6,415 bases of DNA from an uncultured bacterium (GTDB lineage: Bacteria; Patescibacteriota; Gracilibacteria; Absconditabacterales; Absconditicoccaceae): the NCBI GenBank assembly GCA_903943625.1, contig CAJAPL010000119.1, forward strand, positions 1 through 6,415, read 5' to 3'. A model generated the notes under the pieces. The model saw only the letters and a list, made by a program, of their open reading frames with translations. It was not told the origin of the DNA and did not search any database. Both the position numbers and the translations under genes were made by a program. Positions 1-5,927 of the stretch are shown here, one piece after another (the first letter of the stretch is position 1; each line of letters begins with the position of its first letter).

Positions 1-2997
1 AATGGTTTTCATGCTGATTGGGATACTATTAAAAAGTGGATGGATAAAATTAAGCAAGGAAGCTATGCTGATAAATATTTAAACTCAGTCGATAGAAAAT
101 ATATAAATGAAAATGCTAATTTAAATAAGTCTGGATATTTGGAAGACGTGAAATATTTCTCGACTTATATGAAATATTGTATGTTTAATCTAGATAATTG
201 CGGATTCCAAGAAATATGAAGCATCAAACAAGCTGTCTGGCCGATTGCAGAATTAAATGTTTTATTGAACAAAAGCATAATAGATTTGCCAATAGCTCAA
301 AAGGTTGATGTAGGTAAATTGGCTGACGGTAAGACTGTTTTAGAAGTTTTATACAAACTTTATAATGTAGTGAAATGTGATTTTAACAATGACTATGATT
401 GCGATTTGTCTGATAATGCTGACGATAATTGTCCAAACGCTTATAACCCAAGCCAGATAGATACAGATAGAGATTGAATGTGAGATGTCTGTGATGACGA
501 TATAGATTGAGATGGCACAAAAAACCCTATCTGAATAGTAGATGATAACGGTCGTGTTAATATCAGGCTATGGACCGAGGAGACTGATCTTACTCTGCGA
601 TGAAACAACACTTGAAACAATAATAAAATCTGAATATACATCGATGTGAATGATGTAAAAGGGAACTCCCCTATAACTGTAAACTTTGATGCTATAACCA
701 AAGGCGCAGTAAGTAAAATAAATCGGGATATGGGCGATGGAACTTGGCAAGAATGACAAAAAGTCAGTCACACTTTCTTGTATCCTTGAATGTATAAAAT
801 CAGAGCTAAAGCTTATTCAGATTCTGCCCAATCTACCGCAAAAATAAGTTTACTGGTATGAGAGAATGTAAAATATCAATACTGAATGCAAATAGAAACA
901 AGCTGAATATGATGAGATAACGACAATCTTGATGTGCTTTTCGATACTAGAAATGTAGGTAATATCGATAAAATAAAATGGGACTTTGGAGATGGTGTAG
1001 CAATATGGAAATCAGTCTGACAAAAATTTAAAAGAATATTGAAAAAAAATTGAACTTATACGATTGTAGCAAAATGATATGATGGACCAGATTTAAAAGC
1101 AGTAGCTTCTGTAAATATATGAGTAGGCGCTGGCAATAAATGAGCTTCTTTGAAGACAAATGTGCTTAACCCAAACGTATGACAAAAGATAAATATCCAG
1201 ACAAATATTTGGTGATTCCAAAGAGACGATATAAAAAGTATCGAAACAAATCGATGAGACTCTAGGAAAGAAACAAGCAGAAATCTATTGTACCAGCATT
1301 CATATCAAGCATGAGGAACAAGAACAATCAGCCAGAGGATTATTCTGAAAGACTGAAAAATAATAACAAATTTTTTGACTATTTATGTCATAGATTTAAA
1401 TCTATCCAACAGCTATGCATACCTGATAAGCCCAAGTAATCTAATCGCAAACAGTTATGATAAAGTTAAATTTTCTACCCATATTGCTTGATCTATCTTG
1501 CCAAGCTATCCATTTATAATAAATCAATATCAACCTGGAGATACAAAGATGTTTGGTGATATCAAAACGCGACCACAAAAATTTGATTATATTTACAATA
1601 AACAATGAAACTACAATTTGATATCCAATTTATATGTAAACCAGTGTGTGTCTATGGACGCAGAGGCTACTATATGAATAAAGTGAACCGACATATGTTT
1701 AGATGCAATATTAAATTGAACTCTATCAAAATTTAAATGTGATATGGATAAAGACAAAATCCCCGACATCTGTGATGATGATATCGATGGGGATGGCTAT
1801 AAAAATCTTATATGAATCGTAAAATATGAAAATCCAGATTGCAGTATCTGACCATCAAGCAATATTAATGGGGACTGAAATAATGGAGAGAATGAAAATA
1901 ATTGAAATAATGTAGATGCACAATTGTTGAAAAAACATATATGAAGCTGTTCTCTTGATAACGCGTTCCCTATTCCCAACGCCGATCAGATGGATCTTAA
2001 TATGAATGGGATATGAGATGTATTTGAAAATCAGATTTGAGCTATTTTGGGGAATATTGATCCCCTATACGAAAATAATAATGATAGAGACGGCGATGGG
2101 ATAAGAGACAATGTAGATTTGTGTCCAGATATCGCAGAAAATTATAACTTATTCCAAGATGGAGATTGATGTCCAGAAATATGAATAAACCAAAGCTGTG
2201 ATATCAGGCTACAATTCCCCAATCTAGGATGATTATTTAACTGATGACGAAATGATTGAGGGGACGGATATGATGGTGGTGGTGGAGACGATTGAGACTG
2301 AGGCAATGGAGACTGAGGTGATGATTGATTGAGTGACTTATGTTTGGCCGCAATATCAGAAGGGACTTTATGAAGTTTCAAATGTGATATGGATAAAGAT
2401 GAGATTCCCGATGTATGTGATGACGATATAGATTGAGATGGGTATAAGAATATTATATGAATTATAAAATATGAAAACCAAAATTGTAGTATCTGACCTT
2501 GAAGCGGCAATAATAGTTGAAACAATATAGATATAGAAATATTAAAAAAACATATATGAATCTGTTATCTAGACAACGCGTTTTATATAATAAATCCCGA
2601 TCAACTAGATATCAATATGAATGGGATATGAGATGTATTTGAAAATCAGATTAAAATTATTTGGGCTGGAGTATCTTATTTTTATGTAAACATCAAAGAT
2701 GGTAATCTAGATGGCATACCAGACTACATAGATGCCTGTACTGGTAATAACAACTGAGGCAATAATAGTGGTGAGAATAATAACTGAGGCAATGGAGTGT
2801 TGCCGGGAGGATGAAATAATATACCCAACATACCTCCGATTATACAATCTGAGTGTTTTCAGTGTCCGTGTAATTTCTCTGATATAATGAATGACTTATC
2901 AAAAAAAGATGCCGTCAGAGCATCCTTATGGGACAAACTGTGAAATGTCTTATATAGAGTATCCGAATCAAAATCTTTGGATCTTAATATGGATTAA
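1..2997 (+). CDS. Large TSP3/PKD-repeat surface or secreted protein, 3' part (N-terminus outside window)
   Basis: One frame stays open from base 1 to TAA at 2995-2997 (998 residues visible) if TGA is read as glycine; by hand count it has about 59 TGA and about 53 GGN glycines. Domains, numbered from the window start: a helical segment (1-125); TSP3 repeats (126-170) with DNCP and Asp/Gly calcium loops ending CDDDIDGDG; four PKD or PKD-like domains (about 210-285, 291-375, 381-465, 470-560), the first two with a W-D-x-G-D-G motif; a Cys/TSP3 module (566-679); another TSP3 stretch (690-725); a Gly/Asp-rich linker (743-776); a second copy of the module (781-884); an Asn/Gly linker; and a C-terminal CxxCPC segment. 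No membrane anchor or sorting signal is visible at the C-terminus. TSP3 repeats bind calcium and PKD domains are extracellular beta-sandwiches, so an adhesin or other cell-surface protein is inferred. The ligand is unknown. Five codons (CGG 724; CGA 598, 1252, 1570, 2248) may encode Trp. Confidence 0.9.
376..540 (+). other. TSP3 calcium-binding repeat region 1 (within the large protein)
   Basis: The translation shows the thrombospondin type 3 pattern: a Cys-containing D-x-N-x-D-x-D lead, then DNCPNAYNPSQ, DTDRDGMGDVCD and DDIDGDG. The glycines of the calcium loops at 478, 481 and 508 are TGA and the neighbour at 514 is GGC. A stop, Trp or Cys at these places would destroy a well-known loop motif, so this is direct support for TGA as glycine. 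Confidence 0.9.
628..1125 (+). other. Two tandem PKD domains (within the large protein)
   Basis: PKD 1 (628-855) carries KIN-x-DMGDGT, where x is CGG at 724, followed by a VSHTFLYPGMYKI strand typical of the PKD C-terminal half. PKD 2 (871-1125) carries KIKWDFGDG, with TGG for Trp at 979, then NGTYTIVAKGY. Aligning the two places the CGG of domain 1 exactly on the conserved Trp of domain 2. PKD domains are extracellular immunoglobulin-like folds, usually in adhesins and secreted enzymes. Two more diverged PKD-like units follow: 1141-1395, with a SIETN-x-GDS motif, and about 1405-1690. Confidence 0.8.
1696..2037 (+). repeat. Duplicated Cys/TSP3 module, copy A
   Basis: The 114-residue unit begins C-L-D-A-I-L-N-G-T-L and ends MNGIGDVFENQI. 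It has a KCDMDKDKIPDICDDDIDGDGY-type calcium loop, a conserved IGIVKYEN segment, a short Asn/Gly-rich hinge and LLKKHIGSCSLDNAF. It closely matches copy B at 2341-2652; the first parts are offset by exactly 645 bases. Hinge length differs between copies, while the flanks are nearly identical in protein and similar in DNA, pointing to duplication within the gene. Confidence 0.85.
2068..2181 (+). other. TSP3 stretch between the two modules (within the large protein)
   Basis: The translation reads NNNDRDGDGIRDNVDLCPD, then a spacer, then DGDGCPE. This is the DxDxDGIxDxxDxCP...DxDGCP pattern of TSP3-like calcium-binding repeats, also seen beside OmpA-type domains. The glycine before the last Cys is TGA (2167-2169). 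Confidence 0.8.
2227..2328 (+). other. Gly/Asp-rich low-complexity linker rich in TGA glycines
   Basis: The residues are almost only Gly, Asp and Asn. Glycine is written with GGA, GGT, GGG, GGC and eight TGA codons (2230, 2242, 2245, 2257, 2293, 2299, 2314, 2326). It separates the TSP3 stretch from module copy B and is probably a flexible, acidic, possibly calcium-associated linker. One CGA (2248) interrupts it. Confidence 0.8.
2341..2652 (+). repeat. Duplicated Cys/TSP3 module, copy B
   Basis: The 104-residue unit is homologous to copy A (1696-2037): it starts C-L-A-A-I-S-E-G-T-L and ends MNGIGDVFENQI. Glycine codons swap between copies at the same alignment positions: GGG 1789 in A is TGA 2434 in B, and TGA 1717 in A is GGG 2362 in B. 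This shows within a single gene that TGA and GGG are interchangeable. Confidence 0.85.
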
Positions 2998-2998
2998 T

Positions 2999-3598
2999 TT
3001 ATTCTCTTTCTTCTTCAAATAATCATTTAAATACTCTCTTATTCTGATTTTCTTTGATTATATTTTCGTCTACTATATTCACGATCTTGGCTTTACCAGA
3101 GTTTTGCTTTGCTCACTTTACTACTGATACCAAAGTAAATATTAAACCTATAAGAAGTAGGACTTGGACAAATTTTGCACTTCATGTAACATTGATTCTG
3201 GAAGTAGCATTGCTGATAACATTTATTGTATCTGTTATACCAAAAAATGCGGTAGTGATAACCCACAATAATCAAAAGTTTACTAGTGAATTATTTTCCT
3301 TGAATCATAAATATGTGATAACAAAATTTTTGAATCTAAAACTACTATTCCATCAAATCAATGCTCCAAGTGATATGAATATAATCAACATAGTTTTGAA
3401 ATAAGCTCAAGATATTAATCGTACTGAGTATCATTCCAATCATCATAAAGACGCTATCCTAACTATGGGAAAGAATATAAGAAAAAACACAAGCAGGATT
3501 ACATAAATAATGAATAGTCTCTGATTTTTGCTGTACCTGTCAAATTTATGCATCAATTTTGATACAAATCTTTGTATTTTGTGGTGCCCTCTATTCAT
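2999..3598 (-). CDS. Hypothetical membrane protein, four predicted transmembrane helices
   Basis: This frame encodes 199 residues with TGA as glycine; stop TAA is at 2999-3001 and the ATG at 3596-3598 is the first in frame after the upstream stop near 3637. A basic N-terminus is followed by hydrophobic helices at about 28-50, 67-83, 105-121 and 143-161, then a charged C-terminal tail ending in FEEERE. A membrane protein with a cytoplasmic tail is likely; I do not recognise a family. The second codon of the tripeptide V-x-L at residue 60 is CGA (3419-3421), in a mainly hydrophobic stretch where Trp fits better than Arg. It lies 67 bases downstream of the 142-residue membrane protein and may be co-transcribed with it. 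Its stop codon is one base from that of the convergent surface-protein gene. No Shine-Dalgarno sequence is visible. Confidence 0.8.
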
Positions 3599-3665
3599 AA
3601 GTCATATATAAGATGGATAAATCTGTTTTTTTCTTTAATGATTTTTGGGAGCTTATCAAGTAATT

Positions 3666-4094
3666 TTATAAACTATAATCAGTATAATCTGCTGATGTCG
3701 TAGAATCCGGCGTCGTATCATAGTATAACTGACCACGATATTGCATATCTTGCTGGCTTTCTTTGATTACATCTCCTAGCTGAAATACGTATTTTATAAG
3801 TTCTCACGATCTGTTGAAAATATTTCTTGCGCTATAGTTTTCGTATCATTTTACGTTCATCCATTTGAATATCAGAGGGAAGATGAACATCAAAACTATA
3901 GTGAAGATTATACCTATAATCATATATCTTATACTATTCCAAGCTGCTTTAATTTTGTCTTCTTTTCATTGTGAAAATATAAACAAAAATATTGCGCGGA
4001 TAAATGCATAAATACATCAAACACAGATTGCTATAACCACAAGCGCTAATATGGTGAGAATAATATTTTCTACTGTAGCTTGTTTATCTCACAT
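3666..4094 (-). CDS. Small two-helix membrane protein, possibly VirB2/TrbC-like pilin
   Basis: This encodes 142 residues: ATG at 4092-4094 (the only candidate, since an in-frame TAA lies eight codons upstream) and TAA at 3666-3668. A first long hydrophobic helix (about 11-40) is followed by a short charged stretch SQGKEDKIKAAWNSIRY, a second helix (about 58-77), and a polar C-terminal tail ending in an Asp/Ser/Thr/Tyr-rich segment. The helix, G-x-E-x-K-I-K-x-A, helix layout resembles the small VirB2/TrbC-like pilin proteins common in CPR genomes, but that family is only inferred here; there is no clear signal peptide and the tail is longer than I would expect. Five glycines are TGA (residues 2, 26, 43, 83, 97). 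Arg is written CGC and CGT here. It sits between rpsP and another membrane gene. Confidence 0.8.
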
Positions 4095-4117
4095 TGAGTA
4101 AATTTGATATATGAATT

Positions 4118-4153
4118 AAAAAAATAATAAACCATGCTTCCGCTTACTTTATT
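4118..4153 (-). terminator. Candidate intrinsic terminator after rpsP
   Basis: On the minus strand an imperfect hairpin forms: AATAAA pairs with TTTATT, and inside it a mismatched stem closes with GC/GC on a GGAA tetraloop. An A and seven T follow (4118-4124). The hairpin overlaps the rpsP stop codon. The stem is AT-rich with two mismatches, so strength is uncertain. If real, it separates the ribosomal genes from the two membrane genes. Confidence 0.45.
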
Positions 4154-4451
4154 TTTTCTTCTCTTCTTTCTTTGGTTTTCTGTCTTTTGTGTTCATTACG
4201 AAAAATTTTGAAAAGACATCATCTTTTGTCTGATTGAAAATCATTTTTGCTAATCTTGAAGAAACCTGTGCTCCATTAGCGATATATCACTTTATTTCAT
4301 CTACCTTTACTTCTAATGTATGATTTAATGGATCGTAAGATCACAAAACTGATTTATATCATGATTTTGCTGGTTTTGTGTGTTCTGTAAGAACAACCCT
4401 ATAAAAAGGTCTTTTGGTTCTTCACTGTCTAGATAATCTGATTGTTAACAT
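4149..4451 (-). CDS. rpsP: 30S ribosomal protein bS16
   Basis: The 100-residue product starts MLTIRLSRQGRTKRPFYRVV, the hallmark N-terminus of bS16, a small-subunit protein that binds 16S rRNA and is needed for 30S assembly. The family's D-G-x-x-I-E-x-L-G-x-Y-[ND]-P region appears as SGYKSVLGSYDPL, followed by the IANGAQVSSRLAKMIF segment. Glycines 10, 31, 37 and 55 are TGA and glycine 60 is GGA; several are conserved in the family, strong support for UGA as glycine. Every arginine is AGA or AGG. The C-terminal tail is Lys/Glu-rich, as in many bS16 proteins. It lies 31 bases downstream of rpmG and is probably co-transcribed with it. The start is at the usual N-terminus; no Shine-Dalgarno sequence precedes it, only an A/T-rich leader. 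Confidence 0.95.
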
Positions 4452-4482
4452 TTAGAAAAAATTATTAATAAAAATTTGCACA

Positions 4483-4656
4483 CTATTTCAATTTTTCTTT
4501 TGAATTGTGCGTTGTTTGTTTTTTACATTTTTTACAATACTTTGTAAGTTCTAGTTTTGAAGTCGTTGTCTTATTTATACTAGAAAAATAGTTTGTTGAT
4601 CAACACTCTTTACAAACCATTGCAACTGTTATCCTTCATCATTTCTTTTTTGCCAT
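4483..4656 (-). CDS. rpmG: 50S ribosomal protein bL33, zinc-ribbon (four-Cys) form
   Basis: The 57-residue protein starts MAKKKGGRITVAMVCKECGS and continues TNYFSSINKTTTSKLELTKY, then CKKCKK. This is the bL33 pattern, with two CxxC pairs (Cys 15/18 and 41/44) forming the zinc ribbon, so it is the Cys-containing (C+) paralogue type. It is a large-subunit protein near the E site. Glycines 6, 7 and 19 are TGA; the last belongs to the conserved E-C-G-S motif. The stop is TAG. The ATG is the only in-frame start giving the expected N-terminus. It is the first protein gene downstream of the tRNA block and precedes rpsP by 31 bases. No Shine-Dalgarno sequence is seen. Confidence 0.93.
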
Positions 4657-4712
4657 CTTGAATTGAAAAATAAATAGTTAAAATATATTTTTTGAATGAC
4701 GTAACTTTATTT

Positions 4713-4731
4713 AGACTACAGCCTTTAGTCT
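4713..4731. other. Small inverted repeat between tRNA-Met and rpmG
   Basis: AGACTA (4713-4718) is repeated inverted as TAGTCT (4726-4731) around a seven-base loop, within the AT-rich leader region upstream of rpmG. It has no T-tract, so it is not a terminator. It could be an mRNA leader hairpin or chance. Confidence 0.3.
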
Positions 4732-4758
4732 TTAGGTTATAGTTAATAATTTGCAAAC

Positions 4759-4778
4759 AAAATTCAATTCTGAATTTT
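4759..4778 (-). terminator. Weak AT-rich hairpin just downstream of tRNA-Met
   Basis: An eight-base-pair stem (4759-4766 with 4771-4778) with a four-base loop begins about 15 bases after the 3' end of tRNA-Met on the minus strand. The tail is only moderately T-rich, so it may be a weak terminator, a processing element, or an AT-rich coincidence. Confidence 0.3.
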
Positions 4779-4792
4779 TTTAATTTTTCATT

Positions 4793-4866
4793 TGGCTCCA
4801 AGGAGACTCGAACTCCCGACCTCGTCCTTATGAGAGACGCGCTCTAACCAGCTGAGCTACAGAGCC
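4793..4866 (-). tRNA. tRNA-Met (anticodon CAU), elongator type likely
   Basis: The 74-nt cloverleaf is complete: acceptor GGCTCTG with TGGAGCC (some G-T pairs), T8-A9, D-stem GCTC/GAGC with GG in the loop, anticodon stem CGTCT/GGACG with loop CTCATAA (anticodon CAT), variable loop AGGTC, T-stem GGGAG/CTCCT with loop TTCGAGT, and A73. CCA is not encoded. Position 1 pairs G-C with 72 and the anticodon stem lacks three G-C pairs at its base, so it is not the initiator. A tRNA-Ile(CAU) with modified C34 is the main alternative. Confidence 0.93.
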
Positions 4867-4910
4867 ATGTAAAGAACAATAAACAAATTATAATTTTTTA
4901 GTTTTTAGTT

Positions 4911-4986
4911 AACTCCCGACCTTCCCGATTTATCGGGACGCTCCAACCCACGAAGTCTCGGGGCAGGCTAGCTGAGCTACAGAGCC
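4911..4986 (-). pseudogene. Truncated tRNA-Met-like copy with inserted GC-rich hairpins
   Basis: The 5' part (acceptor strand, T8-A9, D-stem, start of D-loop) equals the neighbouring tRNA-Met; 20 bases at 4970-4989 repeat 4850-4869 exactly. GGTCGGGAGTT of the variable loop and T-arm is also kept (4911-4921 matches 4811-4821). Between them the D-loop is expanded by a GC-rich segment and the anticodon arm is replaced by TCCCGAT/ATCGGGA, so there is no usable anticodon. The sequence then turns AT-rich with no 3' acceptor strand. It cannot fold as a normal tRNA and is most likely a partial duplicate invaded by a small palindromic repeat. Confidence 0.7.
4923..4938. repeat. Strong inverted repeat inside the tRNA-like remnant
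   Basis: TCCCGAT (4923-4929) and ATCGGGA (4932-4938) form a seven-base-pair stem around two bases, in a GC-rich island within AT-rich sequence. A second, imperfect stem (CCCGA with TCG-T-GGG on the minus strand) lies at about 4948-4965. Paired palindromes like these are typical of dispersed intergenic repeats. Only one occurrence is visible here. Confidence 0.6.
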
Positions 4987-5015
4987 ATGACTTAAATTTT
5001 AAATACTAATGAATT

Positions 5016-5102
5016 CGGTGAGGGCGGGATTCGAACCCGCGAGCCGATTTCTCGGCTGACTCGTTAGCAGTGAGCTGACTTCGACCACTCATCCACCTCA
5101 CC
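5016..5102 (-). tRNA. tRNA-Ser (anticodon GCU)
   Basis: This is an 87-nt class II tRNA: acceptor GGTGAGG/CCTCACC, anticodon loop CTGCTAA (anticodon GCT, reads AGC/AGT), a long variable arm with stem AGCCGA/TCGGCT on a GAAA loop, T-stem GCGGG/CCCGC with TTCGAAT loop, and G73, the discriminator expected for serine. CCA is not encoded. The first gene of the leftward tRNA block. Confidence 0.95.
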
Positions 5103-5138
5103 ATATAAAAAAATCAAATCAAAAAAATTACGCGCTCG

Positions 5139-5168
5139 ATTGTATAAATAATTAACATTGAATTTCAA
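5139..5168 (-). promoter_or_regulatory. Probable promoter of the tRNA block
   Basis: On the minus strand, TTGAAA (5163-5168) resembles a -35 box. A -10 box follows, either TACAAT (5139-5144, spacer 18) or the overlapping TATACA (5141-5146, spacer 16). Next comes CGAGCGCG, a GC-rich discriminator unusual in this AT-rich gap. It lies about 37 bases upstream of tRNA-Ser. GC-rich discriminators are typical of stringently controlled stable-RNA promoters; that regulation is inferred. Confidence 0.6.
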
Positions 5169-5193
5169 GTATAAAACTATAAAAAAGTGTCGT

Positions 5194-5221
5194 TTGAATA
5201 AGATTTATTTTATATTTTAAT
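5194..5221 (+). promoter_or_regulatory. Possible promoter of the 200-residue gene
   Basis: TTGAAT (5194-5199) and TTTAAT (5216-5221) are spaced 16 bases apart and end seven bases before the ATG at 5229. If used, transcription would start at or next to the start codon, giving a leaderless mRNA. The region is AT-rich, so chance matches are easy. Confidence 0.35.
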
Positions 5222-5228
5222 CTGTGAT

Positions 5229-5831
5229 ATGGGTGATTTTGACATGGGAGGATGATTGTGAGAATGATTGGATGTGGGATGAGCTCCTAGGGAAGACGTA
5301 AACAAAGTTACTGAAGAGGACAGGAAACGTGTGCAAGAAGATGGTCAAAAAGCAAAACAAGCGGCACAACAAATCAAGAAAGATAAAAAAATAAATAATG
5401 ACCTGGCTGATTTCTTGTGACAGCTACTCAAAAACATAAATAATGAGAAAATTATATCATGAATCTACAATGTATTTTTTAAAGTTAAAAACCCCAAAAC
5501 CGATATAACCTACCTAAGAAAGAACCCCAATACTGTCGTTATTGTAGGGATATTTGCTCCTTTTTATACAGAAGAGATAAAACAGTTTAATCTGACTGGA
5601 TTTTTTGAAAATATATATGATACTTGAGGTGAACTGAAGTTGGAAACATATGTAAAGTATCTAAAAGATCTATCAAGCAAATATCACGACAACGTCCCCA
5701 TAGACAAGGAAGAATTTTTAAATTTTTTGTTTGATGTAATTATGGAATTTGGGCTTATAAAGAATGAATTGTGAGATAAAGAACCACTAGAATTAAAAAA
5801 AACTCTTGAAAATATGTTGTATCTAGACTAA
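5229..5831 (+). CDS. Hypothetical protein with Gly-rich N-terminus, 200 residues
   Basis: The frame runs from ATG at 5229 to TAA at 5829-5831 with TGA as glycine. Residues 1-20 are glycine-rich (MGDFDMGGGLGEGLDVGGAP, four of the glycines TGA). Residues 21-55 are charged and Gln/Lys/Glu-rich, probably a helix or short coiled coil. The rest (60-200) alternates amphipathic helices and includes a hydrophobic strand, NTVVIVGIFAPFY (about 102-114). There is no signal peptide or clear transmembrane helix, so it is probably cytoplasmic. I do not recognise the family. Arginines are AGG, CGT and AGA; there is no CGA or CGG. An ATG at 5244 is an alternative start, but it would drop only five residues. 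An intrinsic terminator follows at 5863-5894, so it is likely a single-gene transcript. No Shine-Dalgarno sequence precedes it. Confidence 0.8.
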
Positions 5832-5862
5832 AATCAGATTAGATAATTTTTAAATATAATGT

Positions 5863-5894
5863 CAACTCCTTTTGCTATGGGGAGTTGTTTTTTT
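5863..5894 (+). terminator. Intrinsic terminator of the 200-residue gene
   Basis: CAACTCC (5863-5869) pairs perfectly with GGAGTTG (5881-5887) across an 11-base loop and is followed directly by seven T (5888-5894). It lies 31 bases after the TAA. This is the clearest terminator in the window. Confidence 0.85.
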
Positions 5895-5922
5895 ATGACA
5901 AAACTTCTGGATTGTATATAAT
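5895..5922 (+). promoter_or_regulatory. Promoter of the charged coiled-coil gene
   Basis: ATGACA (5895-5900, five of six matches to TTGACA) and a perfect TATAAT (5917-5922) are 16 bases apart. The -35 box abuts the T-tract of the preceding terminator. The start site would be near 5929, giving a leader of about 24 bases before ATG 5953. Confidence 0.7.
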
Positions 5923-5927
5923 TATAG

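Noticed and set aside
265..477. Short + strand ORF (70 residues) ending at a TGA
   Set aside because: It is only a piece of the large frame, cut by reading TGA as stop; the same frame continues as TSP3 and PKD domains.
441..771. Overlapping minus-strand ORFs of 86 and 67 residues
   Set aside because: They lie opposite the TSP3/PKD coding region and have no recognisable features; antisense shadows.
1797..2525. Minus-strand ORFs of 60 and 127 residues, the latter Ser/Pro-rich
   Set aside because: They lie antisense to the Asp/Gly repeats; the Ser/Pro composition is the reverse complement of the Gly/Asp codons.
1861..2820. CRISPR-like or tandem-repeat array suggested by recurring gat/aat/tga triplets
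   Set aside because: The repetition follows the reading frame and reflects Asp/Asn/Gly-rich protein repeats; there are no uniform repeats and spacers.
1..2997. TGA as tryptophan (mycoplasma-type code) or selenocysteine
   Set aside because: TGA falls on glycines of TSP3 loops, bS16 and bL33, alternates with GGG between repeat copies, and is far too frequent for selenocysteine; TGG is still used for Trp.
1..2997. A decaying pseudogene with many stop codons
   Set aside because: The stops are all TGA, no frameshift was found over 998 codons, and the domain motifs are intact.
3054..3404. 116-residue + strand ORF and a 60-residue minus ORF at 3093-3275
   Set aside because: Both are out of frame with the 199-residue minus-strand membrane protein, which is far longer, fits its neighbours, and has regular membrane helices.
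4610..4801. 63-residue minus ORF upstream of rpmG
   Set aside because: It overlaps the tRNA-Met 3' end and the bL33 N-terminus in another frame; composition is simply AT-rich.
4911..4986. A functional tRNA with an intron
   Set aside because: No 3' acceptor strand follows and no anticodon arm remains after removing any one insert.
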